Shown here piece after piece: positions 15,727 through 23,529 of a stretch of 38,997 nt of DNA. Positions within the stretch are counted from its first letter, which is position 1; each line of letters begins with the position of its first letter. Position numbers and translations under genes: made by a program. The notes beneath the pieces were generated by a model. The model was not told the origin of the DNA, made no database searches, and saw only the letters and a list, made by a program, of their open reading frames with translations. The DNA is from Nonomuraea longispora (lineage in GTDB: Bacteria > Actinomycetota > Actinomycetes > Streptosporangiales > Streptosporangiaceae), in contig NZ_SMJZ01000069.1 of assembly GCF_004348345.1 (NCBI RefSeq), positions 1 to 38,997 on the forward strand, given 5' to 3'.

Positions 15727-15750
15727 GATAACTATACCGGTATTACTATC
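15727..15750 (-). promoter_or_regulatory. map promoter with long palindromic operator
   Basis: A 24-bp dyad (GATA, three variable bases, ATACCGGTAT, three variable bases, TATC; 9 of 12 positions symmetric) lies 15 bases before the map GTG. On the minus strand its right part contains TATAGT, a near-consensus -10 box. A repressor bound here would block the promoter. The regulator is not in sight. Confidence 0.5.
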
Positions 15751-15777
15751 ACACGAGGATGGTGCCGGTTGGCCACG

Positions 15778-16743
15778 TCAGAGCGTGATGACGACCTTTC
15801 CCCTGGCATGCCCCCGTTCGAGATAGCCGACGGCCTCGGGGACGTCGCTCAGCCGGTAGGTCCGGTCGATGACGGGGGCGATGTCCCGGGATTCGAGCAT
15901 CCGGCCGAGGGCGGCCAGGTCGTCGGCGTTCTCCTTGGTCATGAGCGAGACGAGCTTCTGGCGTACGAACAGGGACGACACGAGCAGCAGGACGATCCGC
16001 CCCACGACCCCGACCCAGGGGCCGCCGGAGCCGCTGTTGTGCACGAAGGTGCCGCGCGGGGCGAGCACGCGCCTGCAGGCGGCTAACGAACGATTGGCAA
16101 TGTTGTCGAGAATGAGGTCATATTTCTGCGTGCCTCGGGTGAAATCCTCTTTGGTGTAGTCGATGACGTGGTCGGCGCCGATCGACCGGACCAGATCCGC
16201 GTTCCGCCCGCTGCACACGGCCGTCACCTCGGCCCCCAGAACCTTGGCCAGCTGCACGGCGAACGTCCCCACCCCGCCGGAGGCGCCGTTCACCAGCACC
16301 TTGCGCCTGCCGACCTGAGCCTTGTCGCGGACGCCCTGCAAGGCGGTGAGCCCGGCCGTGGGCACCGCCGCCGCCTCCTCGTACGTCAGCGCGGCCGGCT
16401 TGCGCGCCACCGGCCCGCCCTCGGGCACGGTGACGTATTCGGCGAACGCCCCCTTGCACACGCCGTAGACCTCGTCGCCGGGCTGGAACTTGGTGACGTC
16501 CTTGCCCACCGCTTCGACCTGCCCGGCCAGGTCGAAGCCGAGCACGTGCGCCTTGGGCCGGGTCAGCCCGGCCACGGCGCGGAAGATGTACGGCGAGCCG
16601 CGCATGAGGTGCCAGTCGCCCGGGTTGACCGAGGCCGCGCGCACCCGGATGAGCACCTCGTCGTCGCCCGCCTCCGGCTTGCCGACCTCCTGCAGCTCAA
16701 GCACGTCGGGCGGGCCGTAGGCACGGTAGCGGATGGCCTTCAT
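15778..16743 (-). CDS. NAD(P)-dependent MDR alcohol dehydrogenase / quinone oxidoreductase
   Basis: A 321-residue medium-chain dehydrogenase/reductase. N-terminal GroES-like domain: MKAIRYRAYGPPDVLELQEV, then VLGFDLAGQVEAVG and FQPGDEVYG. Rossmann domain: GASGGVGTFAVQLAKVLGAEVTAVCSG, with the NADP-favouring small residue after the glycines. The C-terminal RGKVVITL is typical. Zinc-ligand cysteines are absent, as in the zinc-independent quinone-reductase branch. CAGGAG (16748-16753) is 4 bases before the ATG. A palindrome sits just upstream. Substrate unknown. Confidence 0.92.
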   Translation of the reverse strand: MKAIRYRAYGPPDVLELQEVGKPEAGDDEVLIRVRAASVNPGDWHLMRGSPYIFRAVAGLTRPKAHVLGFDLAGQVEAVGKDVTKFQPGDEVYGVCKGAFAEYVTVPEGGPVARKPAALTYEEAAAVPTAGLTALQGVRDKAQVGRRKVLVNGASGGVGTFAVQLAKVLGAEVTAVCSGRNADLVRSIGADHVIDYTKEDFTRGTQKYDLILDNIANRSLAACRRVLAPRGTFVHNSGSGGPWVGVVGRIVLLLVSSLFVRQKLVSLMTKENADDLAALGRMLESRDIAPVIDRTYRLSDVPEAVGYLERGHARGKVVITL

Positions 16744-16758
16744 GGATCTCCTGCCATG

Positions 16759-16776
16759 TGTAAGAGATTTCTTACA
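16759..16776. promoter_or_regulatory. operator palindrome at the MDR dehydrogenase start
   Basis: TGTAAGAGATTTCTTACA, 16 of 18 positions symmetric, lies 15 bases before the ATG, just above the ribosome-binding site. Its form resembles TetR- or MarR-type operators. No such regulator gene is present in the window. Confidence 0.55.
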
Positions 16777-16899
16777 TATGAAAGGACGATAGCATCCGCT
16801 CCTGCCGCGAACAATGCACGCGCACGTCTTGTTCAGCCGGCCGATGGCTCAGCGCAGGAGACCGCCGCCCCGCGCGGCTCACCACATCGGGTACGGGCC

Positions 16900-17151
16900 G
16901 AGCGGGACAAGGCCCGGCTCACGTCGTCGTTGTCGTACATGATGGCGTCTGCGGTGTACGGCCGACGGCGGGTGCGCTTCTTCAGCGGCATACCCACCCA
17001 CGCGCTGTTCGCGGAGCTGACCCGGCTGGTGGAGGACGGGACGACCAAACCCTTCGTCCACGCGGTCCATCCGCTGTCGCGCATCGCCGAGGCCCACCGC
17101 GCCCTGGAGGCCGGTGGCGTACGCGGGAAACTGGTCGTGGAGATCGGATAG
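16900..17151 (+). pseudogene. C-terminal remnant of a second MDR dehydrogenase
   Basis: The last 70 codons read as a convincing MDR C terminus: MMASAVYGRRRVRFFSG, then AELTRLVEDGTTKPF, HPLSRIAEAHRALEAGG and RGKLVVEIG. The cofactor-binding and GroES-like domains are missing, and nothing in other frames upstream restores them. The left boundary is uncertain. It is oriented away from the intact MDR gene at 15778-16743 and is not a recent copy of it. Between 16777 and 16900 I see no gene. Confidence 0.7.
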
Positions 17152-17187
17152 CCGGCGGGCGGAAGTCTCATCGCCCCGCCCGCCGGC
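17151..17187. terminator. terminator after ilvC
   Basis: GCCGGCGGGCGG (17151-17162) and its exact complement (17176-17187), a 12-bp stem with a 13-base loop, lie 12 bases beyond the ilvC stop and at the end of the convergent MDR remnant. Confidence 0.65.
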
Positions 17188-17198
17188 TCCGGCGAACG

Positions 17199-18191
17199 TC
17201 AGGCCTTCAGCCAGCTCATCATCGGGCGGAGCTTGGCGCCGGTCTTCTCGATCGGGTTCTCGGCCAGCTCGTCGCGCCTGCGGTGGAACTCCTTCTGGCC
17301 GCCGTCGAACTCCTCGACGAGCTGCCGGGCGAAGGTGCCGTCCTGGACCTCGGCGAGGATCTCGCGCATCGCCTGGCGCGACTCCTCACCGATGACGCGC
17401 GGGCCGCGGGTGTAGCCGCCGTACTCGGCGGTGTCGGACACCGACCAGTACATCTTCGACAGGCCGCCTTCGTACATGAGGTCGACGATCAGCTTCATCT
17501 CGTGCAGGCACTCGAAGTAGGCGACCTCCGGCTGGTAGCCGGCCTCGATGAGCGTCTCGAAGCCCGCCTTGATCAGCTCGGACACGCCGCCGCACAGGAC
17601 GACCTGCTCGCCGAACAGGTCGGTCTCCGTCTCCTCCTTGAACGTCGTGCGCAGCGCGCCGGCGCGCGTGCCGCCGATACCCTTCGCGTACGACAGCGCG
17701 AGGTCGAGCGCCTTGCCGGAGGCGTCCTTCTCGACGGCCACGAGGACCGGCACGCCGCGGCCCGCCTCGAACTGGCGGCGCACGAGGTGGCCGGGGCCCT
17801 TGGGCGCGACCATGCAGACGTCGACGCCCTCGGGGGCCTCGATGAGGCCGTAGCGGATGTTCAGGCCGTGCCCGAAGAACAGCGCGTCGCCCTCGACGAG
17901 GTTGGGAGCCACGTGGTCGGCGAACAGCTCACGCTGGATGTGGTCGGGGGCCAGGATCATCGTGAGGTTGGCCTCTTCGACCGCCTCGGACGGCGTGACG
18001 ACGCGAAGGCCGTCGTTCTCCGCCTTCTCGCGGCTCTTGGAGCCCTCCGGCAGGCCGACGCGCACGTCGACGCCGGAGTCACGCAGGGAGAGCGCGTGGG
18101 CGTGGCCCTGGCTGCCGTACCCCAGCACGGCCACGTGGCGCCCCTGGATGATCGACAGGTCGGCCTGGTCGTCGTAGTAGATCTCGGTCAC
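17199..18191 (-). CDS. ilvC: ketol-acid reductoisomerase (class I)
   Basis: A 330-residue enzyme converting acetolactate or acetohydroxybutyrate to dihydroxy acids with NADPH and Mg2+, the second common step of valine, leucine and isoleucine synthesis. Visible: VLGYGSQGHAHALSLRDSG (cofactor site), APKGPGHLVRRQF, and the Mg ligands in ETDLFGEQVVLCGG and YFECLHEMKLIVD. Length is standard for class I. The GTG at 18191 follows ilvN by 14 bases with AAAGG upstream. Third gene of the ilvBNC operon. Confidence 0.97.
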   Translation of the reverse strand: MTEIYYDDQADLSIIQGRHVAVLGYGSQGHAHALSLRDSGVDVRVGLPEGSKSREKAENDGLRVVTPSEAVEEANLTMILAPDHIQRELFADHVAPNLVEGDALFFGHGLNIRYGLIEAPEGVDVCMVAPKGPGHLVRRQFEAGRGVPVLVAVEKDASGKALDLALSYAKGIGGTRAGALRTTFKEETETDLFGEQVVLCGGVSELIKAGFETLIEAGYQPEVAYFECLHEMKLIVDLMYEGGLSKMYWSVSDTAEYGGYTRGPRVIGEESRQAMREILAEVQDGTFARQLVEEFDGGQKEFHRRRDELAENPIEKTGAKLRPMMSWLKA

Positions 18192-18205
18192 TTGCTCAAA
18201 ACCTT

Positions 18206-18730
18206 TCAGGCGGTACGGTCCAGTGCCCTGAGGGACCGGTCGGTGATGGAACGGGCGCCGCGGCCGATGGCCACCATGCCCGACTGTACGAGTTCTTTGA
18301 TACCGAACGGCTCGAGAACCTTCACGAACGCCTCGAGCTTGTCGGGAGTGCCGGTGACCTCGATGGTCACGGCGTCGGACGCCACGTCGATGCAGCGGGC
18401 CCGGAAGAGCTGGACGAGCTCCAGCACGTGGGAGCGGCTGTCGGCGTCGGCCTTGACCTTGATCAGCGTCAGCTCGCGCTGCACGGACTGCGCCGGGTCG
18501 AGCTCGACGATCTTGAGCACGTTCACCAGCTTGTTGAGCTGTTTGGTGACCTGCTCAAGAGGCAGCTCCTCGACGTTGACCACGATCGTCATCCGCGAGA
18601 TGTCGTCGTGCTCGGTCGGCCCGACGGCCAGCGAGTCGATGTTGAAGCCCCGGCGGCTGAACAGCGCCGACACCCGCGCGAGCACGCCCGGCTTGTTCTC
18701 GACGAGCACGGAGAGGGTGTGTCTACTCAT
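18206..18730 (-). CDS. ilvN: acetolactate synthase small (regulatory) subunit
   Basis: A 174-residue subunit that activates the large subunit and confers feedback inhibition, classically by valine. N-terminal ACT domain: HTLSVLVENKPGVLARVSAL then RRGFNIDSLAVGPTE. The second half, with ELTLIKVKAD and IEVTGTPDKLEAFV, is the usual C-terminal domain. The ATG overlaps the last 8 bases of ilvB, so translation is coupled. The gene is also called ilvH in some genomes. Confidence 0.96.
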   Translation of the reverse strand: MSRHTLSVLVENKPGVLARVSALFSRRGFNIDSLAVGPTEHDDISRMTIVVNVEELPLEQVTKQLNKLVNVLKIVELDPAQSVQRELTLIKVKADADSRSHVLELVQLFRARCIDVASDAVTIEVTGTPDKLEAFVKVLEPFGIKELVQSGMVAIGRGARSITDRSLRALDRTA

Positions 18731-20462
18731 CCTCGTTCTCCCACTTCGGCGCCATGTCACGGGCGACCTTGATGTCGTCGTTGCTGGTGCCCGCCGCGAC
18801 CATGGGCCAGACCATGGCGTCCTGGTGGACGACGAAGTCGACCACGACGGGAACATCGTTGATCTCCATGGCCTTCTCGATCGTCGCGTCGACGTCTTCT
18901 GGACGCTCGCAACGCAGGCCCACACAACCATAGGCCTCGGCCAGCTTGACGAAGTCCGGGATGCGGCGCGTCGTCTGCAGGTCGGTGTTGGAGTAACGCT
19001 CGTCGTAGAAGAGCGTCTGCCACTGGCGGACCATGCCGAGATTACCGTTGTTGATGACGGCGATCTTGACCGGCACGCCCTCGAGCGCGCAGGTGGCCAG
19101 CTCCTGGTTGGTCATCTGGAAGCAGCCGTCGCCGTCGATGGCCCACACCGTGGCGTCGGGGCGGCCCATCTTCGCGCCCATCGCGGCCGGCACGGCGAAG
19201 CCCATCGTGCCGAGACCGCCGGAGTTGATGAACGTGCCCGGCTTCTCGTAGCCGATGAACTGCGAGGCCCACATCTGGTGCTGCCCCACCCCGGCCACGT
19301 AGTAGGTGTCGGGGCCGGCGATGGCGCTCAGCCGCTCCATCACGTACTGCGGGGCCAGCGAGCCGTCCTCGAACGTGTCGTAGCCCAGCGGGTAGGTGGC
19401 CTTGTATCCCCGGAGCACCGTCCACCAGTCGGCGTAGTCGCCGCGCTCCCCCGACGCCTCGATCGTGGCGACGAGGTCGCCGATGACCTCCTTGCAGTCG
19501 CCCACGATCGGCACGTCGGCGTGGCGGTTCTTCGAGATCTCCGCGGGGTCGATGTCGGCGTGCACGACTTTCGCGCGCGGCGCGAAGGACGACAGGTGGC
19601 CGGTCACCCGGTCGTCGAAGCGCACGCCCAGGCCGACGATCAGGTCGGACTGCTGGAGCGCGCCGACGGCCGAGACGCTGCCGTGCATTCCCGGCATCCC
19701 CATGTGCTGGGGGTGGCTGTCGGGGAAGGTGCCCCTGGCCATCAGGGTGGTGACGACCGGGATGTTGGTCAGCTCGGCCAGCTGGAGCAGCTCGGCCGAC
19801 GCACGCGCCTTGTGCACGCCGCCGCCGACGTACAGGACCGGGCGCCTGGCCTCGGCGATCAGTTTGGCGGCCTCGCGGATCTGCTTGGAGTGGGGTCTCG
19901 TGACGGGGCGGTAGCCGGGCAGCTGCATGGTCGGCGGCCAGCTGAACGTGGTCTCCGCCTGCAGCGCGTCCTTCGAGATGTCCACGAGCACCGGACCCGG
20001 ACGGCCGGTCGAGGCGATGTGGAAGGCCTCCATGATCGTACGCGGGATGTCCGCGGGATCAATGATCAAAAAGTTGTGCTTGGTGATCGGCATGGTGATG
20101 CCGGAGATGTCGGCTTCCTGGAACGCGTCGGTGCCGATGGCCGCGCTCGCCACCTGCCCGGTGATCGCCACGATCGGCACCGAGTCCATGTACGCGTCGG
20201 CGATCGGCGTCACAAGGTTGGTGGCGCCGGGCCCGCTGGTCGCCATGCAGACCCCGACCCGGCCCGTCGCCTGCGCGTAGCCCTCGGCGGCATGGCCGGC
20301 GCCCTGCTCGTGACGTACGAGGACGTGCCGGACCTTGGTCGAGTCGTAGAGAGGATCGTAGGCCGGCAGAATGGCGCCGCCTGGGATCCCGAACACTGTG
20401 TCGACTTCCATGTGCTCCAGCGCCCTCACCAGGGACTGCGCACCTGTCATGCGTTCGGTCAT
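18723..20462 (-). CDS. ilvB: acetolactate synthase large (catalytic) subunit
   Basis: A 579-residue ThDP enzyme that condenses pyruvate with pyruvate or 2-ketobutyrate. N-terminal PYR domain with the catalytic Glu in VRHEQGAGHAAEGYA; FAD/central domain; C-terminal PP domain with the ThDP/Mg motif GDGCFQMTNQELAT and INNGNLGMVRQWQ. The ATG at 20462 has AAGGA (20471-20475) 8 bases upstream. It heads the ilvBNC operon and is controlled by the attenuator directly upstream. Confidence 0.97.
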   Translation of the reverse strand: MTERMTGAQSLVRALEHMEVDTVFGIPGGAILPAYDPLYDSTKVRHVLVRHEQGAGHAAEGYAQATGRVGVCMATSGPGATNLVTPIADAYMDSVPIVAITGQVASAAIGTDAFQEADISGITMPITKHNFLIIDPADIPRTIMEAFHIASTGRPGPVLVDISKDALQAETTFSWPPTMQLPGYRPVTRPHSKQIREAAKLIAEARRPVLYVGGGVHKARASAELLQLAELTNIPVVTTLMARGTFPDSHPQHMGMPGMHGSVSAVGALQQSDLIVGLGVRFDDRVTGHLSSFAPRAKVVHADIDPAEISKNRHADVPIVGDCKEVIGDLVATIEASGERGDYADWWTVLRGYKATYPLGYDTFEDGSLAPQYVMERLSAIAGPDTYYVAGVGQHQMWASQFIGYEKPGTFINSGGLGTMGFAVPAAMGAKMGRPDATVWAIDGDGCFQMTNQELATCALEGVPVKIAVINNGNLGMVRQWQTLFYDERYSNTDLQTTRRIPDFVKLAEAYGCVGLRCERPEDVDATIEKAMEINDVPVVVDFVVHQDAMVWPMVAAGTSNDDIKVARDMAPKWENEDE

Positions 20463-20499
20463 CGGCTCGTTCCTTGCGTGGCTACTCGCTTCAGGACAT

Positions 20500-20537
20500 A
20501 AAAAAGGCCCCGTCCCACCGGACGGTGGGCCTGGGGC
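20500..20537 (-). terminator. attenuator terminator of the ilvBNC leader
   Basis: In the minus-strand transcript, GCCCC (20533-20537) pairs with GGGGC (20507-20511) and CCCACCG (20523-20529) with CGGTGGG (20514-20520), followed by CC and six U residues (20500-20505). A canonical Rho-independent terminator 38 bases before the ilvB start. Confidence 0.88.
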
Positions 20538-20577
20538 GGCGCGCAGGTCGTCGTGCTTCGCTATCGGCCTGCGCGCC
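20538..20577 (-). promoter_or_regulatory. ilv leader pause/anti-terminator hairpin
   Basis: GGCGCGCAGG (20568-20577 in transcript sense) pairs perfectly over 10 bp with CCTGCGCGCC (20538-20547). Its upstream arm overlaps the end of the leader peptide, so ribosome position would decide whether it or competing structures form. It abuts the terminator stem. Confidence 0.7.
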
Positions 20578-20611
20578 GGCGAAGTACTACGAGAATCTCA
20601 CTGCGAAGCAT
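20561..20611 (-). CDS. ilvBNC leader peptide (16 residues)
   Basis: An ATG at 20611 encodes MLRSEILVVLRRRAGR and stops with TAG at 20561-20563. The run I-L-V-V-L contains all three branched-chain amino acids whose supply the operon serves, as expected for ribosome-mediated attenuation. No Shine-Dalgarno: a TATCGT -10 box lies 7 bases before the ATG, so the transcript is probably leaderless. Similar leader peptides are known before ilvB in other actinobacteria. Confidence 0.82.
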   Translation of the reverse strand: MLRSEILVVLRRRAGR

Positions 20612-20618
20612 GGCTTAC

Positions 20619-20649
20619 ACGATAGCCGCTCCGAACGCCCCAGTGTCAA
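20619..20649 (-). promoter_or_regulatory. ilvBNC promoter
   Basis: Perfect TTGACA -35 (20644-20649), 19-base spacer, TATCGT -10 (20619-20624) and predicted start at or next to the leader-peptide ATG. The -35 lies only 17 bases after the stop of the upstream GGDEF-EAL gene. Confidence 0.7.
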
Positions 20650-20666
20650 CTTGGTGGACACATGTC

Positions 20667-23330
20667 TCAAACGGTGAGACTCGTCCGCATCAGGGAGTCG
20701 ACGCCCCGGGCCGCCATGGGCCTGGCCACCAGGAAGCCCTGTCCCCGCGTGCAGCCCATCTCCTTCAGCAGTTCGAGCTGCTCGGGGCGCTCGATGCCCT
20801 CGGCCACCACGATGAGCCCGAGGTCGTGGCCGAGCCGCACGATCGTGCGTGTAAGCAGCGTCAGTGTGTCGTCCTTGCCGAGCCCTGACACGAACGACGG
20901 GTCGATCTTGATCATGTCCACGGGCAGTTGCCGCAGGAACGCCAGCGACGCGTAGCCGGTGCCGAAGTCGTCGATGGCCAGGCGCACGCCGAGCGCGCGC
21001 AGCTCGGACAGCCGCTTGATGGTCTCCTCGGCGTCTTCGACCAGCATCTCCTCGATCACCTCAAGGGTGAGCGCGGAGGCGGGCAGCCCGCTCTCGGCCA
21101 GCGCCTCCTCCACGGTCTCGACGAACCGGGGCGCGGTGATCTGGCGGGCCGACAGGTTGAGCGACAGGCCGATGTCCCAGGACTCAGCCCGCCAGGCGGC
21201 CACCTCGCGGCACGACTCGCGCAGGATCCACTCGCCCAGCGGCACGATCAGGCCGGTATCCTCGGCCGGCCCGAGGAACTGCTCGGGCGGCACGAACACC
21301 GACCCGCGCCACCACCGCACCAGCGCCTCGACCGCGGTCACCCGCGACGTGGCGAGGTCGACCACCGGCTGGTATTCGATGGCGAACTGCTGCTCGATCA
21401 GCGCCCGCTGCAGGTCGGCGGCCAGCTCCAGGCGGCGTACGACGTCGGCGTGCATCTGCGCGGCGAACACCTCGACCCGCCGCCCGCCGAGCTCCTTGGC
21501 GCGTGCCATGGCGACGTCGGCGTTGCGGATGAGGTCGCCCGCCGGCATGTCGTCCTCGGTGAAGGCCACGCCCACGCTGGCGGTCAGCGCCACGTCGCGG
21601 TCGGCGACGCGGAACGGCTCCTGCGAGACCGCGCGGACGAGCCGCTCGGCGAGGTCGACCGCGAGCTGCGCCTCGCCGCCCGTCTCCACGAGCACCGCGA
21701 ACTCGTCCCCGCCCCACCGGGCGAGCGTGTCGTCGGCCCGCACGGCGCCGCGCAGCCGCCTGGCGGCCTGGCCGAGGAGGTAGTCGCCGCTGGCGTGGCC
21801 GACGGAGTCGTTGACCGAGGTGAACCCGTCGAGGTCGAGGAAGATCACCGCGACGTTGGCCCCTCCGGTGCCCGGCGTGCGGCCCGAGAGCACCTCACGG
21901 GTGCGTTCCTCGAAGTAGGCGCGGTTGGGCAGCCCGGTGATGCCGTCGTGGAAGGTCAGGTGGGCGACCTGGTTGCGCAGGGCCTCCTCGTCGCTGACGT
22001 CTCTGGTGGTCACCAGCATCAGCTCGTCGCCGCGGACGTGGCGGGTAGCCACCGACTCGGTGGGACGCCAGGTGCCGTCGGCGGCCCGCACCCGGCACGC
22101 GATCAGGCAGGCGCCCGGCGAGACGCGCTCCTCGTCGAGGTGCATGGCCCGCATCGCGACCTGGATGCCGGGCACGTCCTCCGGGTGGATGTAGTCGAAG
22201 ATCGACCCGCCCACCAGCTGGCCGGGGCGGTAGCCGTAGGTGGCCTCGACCCCGGCGCCGATCTCGCGCACCACGCCCTCGTAGTCGCAGAGCAGCACCA
22301 CGTCACCGGTGCTCTCCGCCAGCTCCCTGAGCTGCCGCTCGCCGAGCTTGACCAGACCGCGCAGGCGCAGGTTGGTCGCCGACGCCACGAACAGGCGTAC
22401 GAGCAGGAGCAGCACGACGGAGACCGCGACCACCACGACGCCGGTGATCGCCGGCCCCTTCGGCCCGCCCGCCAGGTGCGCGAGCAGCGTGCAGGCCGCG
22501 ACGGCGACCAGCGCCAGCGGCACCACGCCGATCACGCCGGCCACGGCGGAACCGCCCGCCTGCCCGCCGCGCGGCCCCCACGGGACGGCGGCCAGCAGCA
22601 GGAACGCGACCGGCGCGAGCATGACGCTCCACAGCGGCGCCTCGCCGCCGTCGAGCCGCGCAACCCCGACCGCCAGGCTGGCCACCGTCATGGTGGCGAG
22701 CACGCCGACGCCCGCCAGCCCTAGCAGCCATGAGCCGGCCTTGCTGGTGAGCACGGACGGAATCACGGCGAACGTGACCAGCAGCGCGATCATCGGCGGC
22801 AGCATCACGAAGGTGAAGGCGGCGGGGTCGGCGGCGTTGGCGTAGACATGGCGAAGCGCCACCACCCAGCCGATCAGGAAGAGCGATGCGGCGCACAGGT
22901 AGGCATCGGTGACCTGCCGTAAAACGGCTCTTGCCGGGAACTTGCGGTCGGCGGCGATCAGTGCGCCACCGGCCGTGACACCGGCGCCGAGCAGCACGAA
23001 CATGTCGGCGAAGCTGACCACGAAGCTCTCGGCGAAGGGACGCAGCGCCACGCCGGCGGCCCAGATGACGGCGCCGCCGCCCATCCAGCGCGCGCCCATC
23101 GCCATGGGCCGAGGCACGGCCGGCTTCACCGAGGCCATCAGCAGGGCGCCGGCGGCGGCGAGCGCCGCGAGCCCTCCCGCGACCGCGCCGGTGAGCAAGG
23201 CCTGACCGTCCGCGAGGAGCGCGGCGGCGAACGCCACAACGCCGACCGCCGCCGCCGCGGTCAGCGGCACCCTTGGATCACGCCAGCGGATCACAGTCGT
23301 CGCCCATCCCGTCTCGTGCTCTGCACTCAT
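20667..23330 (-). CDS. membrane PAS-GGDEF-EAL cyclic-di-GMP protein
   Basis: An 887-residue protein expected to make and/or degrade cyclic-di-GMP. Residues about 20-320 hold some ten hydrophobic segments, an N-terminal membrane sensor. A PAS domain follows (LAESTGDVVLLCDYEG, YRPGQLVGGSIFDYIHPED). The diguanylate cyclase domain has RWGGDEF near residue 540, with the inhibitory site RADD five residues before it. The phosphodiesterase domain begins with VEALVRW near 668 and keeps LNLSARQ, IDDFGTGYASL, IKIDPSFV, EGIE and RGQGF. Both catalytic motifs look intact. The ATG at 23330 has no obvious Shine-Dalgarno. The 200 bases upstream contain no gene. From memory, Streptomyces also has a GGDEF-EAL gene next to ilvB. 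Confidence 0.94.
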   Translation of the reverse strand: MSAEHETGWATTVIRWRDPRVPLTAAAAVGVVAFAAALLADGQALLTGAVAGGLAALAAAGALLMASVKPAVPRPMAMGARWMGGGAVIWAAGVALRPFAESFVVSFADMFVLLGAGVTAGGALIAADRKFPARAVLRQVTDAYLCAASLFLIGWVVALRHVYANAADPAAFTFVMLPPMIALLVTFAVIPSVLTSKAGSWLLGLAGVGVLATMTVASLAVGVARLDGGEAPLWSVMLAPVAFLLLAAVPWGPRGGQAGGSAVAGVIGVVPLALVAVAACTLLAHLAGGPKGPAITGVVVVAVSVVLLLLVRLFVASATNLRLRGLVKLGERQLRELAESTGDVVLLCDYEGVVREIGAGVEATYGYRPGQLVGGSIFDYIHPEDVPGIQVAMRAMHLDEERVSPGACLIACRVRAADGTWRPTESVATRHVRGDELMLVTTRDVSDEEALRNQVAHLTFHDGITGLPNRAYFEERTREVLSGRTPGTGGANVAVIFLDLDGFTSVNDSVGHASGDYLLGQAARRLRGAVRADDTLARWGGDEFAVLVETGGEAQLAVDLAERLVRAVSQEPFRVADRDVALTASVGVAFTEDDMPAGDLIRNADVAMARAKELGGRRVEVFAAQMHADVVRRLELAADLQRALIEQQFAIEYQPVVDLATSRVTAVEALVRWWRGSVFVPPEQFLGPAEDTGLIVPLGEWILRESCREVAAWRAESWDIGLSLNLSARQITAPRFVETVEEALAESGLPASALTLEVIEEMLVEDAEETIKRLSELRALGVRLAIDDFGTGYASLAFLRQLPVDMIKIDPSFVSGLGKDDTLTLLTRTIVRLGHDLGLIVVAEGIERPEQLELLKEMGCTRGQGFLVARPMAARGVDSLMRTSLTV

Positions 23331-23529
23331 GACCGCCGAAGCCCGGCGGACACTTCGCCAGTGTGTGCGGTTGTGAGTGCGCGGGTGGTGACAACGCCGA
23401 TGTCGTCACCGATCTGATAACCACACGGACCGATTGCTGCCAAGAGCGCCTTGACAGTGAGTCAGGAACTCCCTGCAAACGTAACGGTACGCACCGCAGG
23501 TCACGGACCAGCCACGTTCCGGAATCCTC

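Noticed and set aside
17283..20501. A 1072-codon open frame on the plus strand
   Set aside because: It lies exactly antisense to ilvC, ilvN and ilvB, whose motifs are unmistakable; long antisense frames are expected at this GC content and its translation is Arg/His/Asp-rich and unlike any family.
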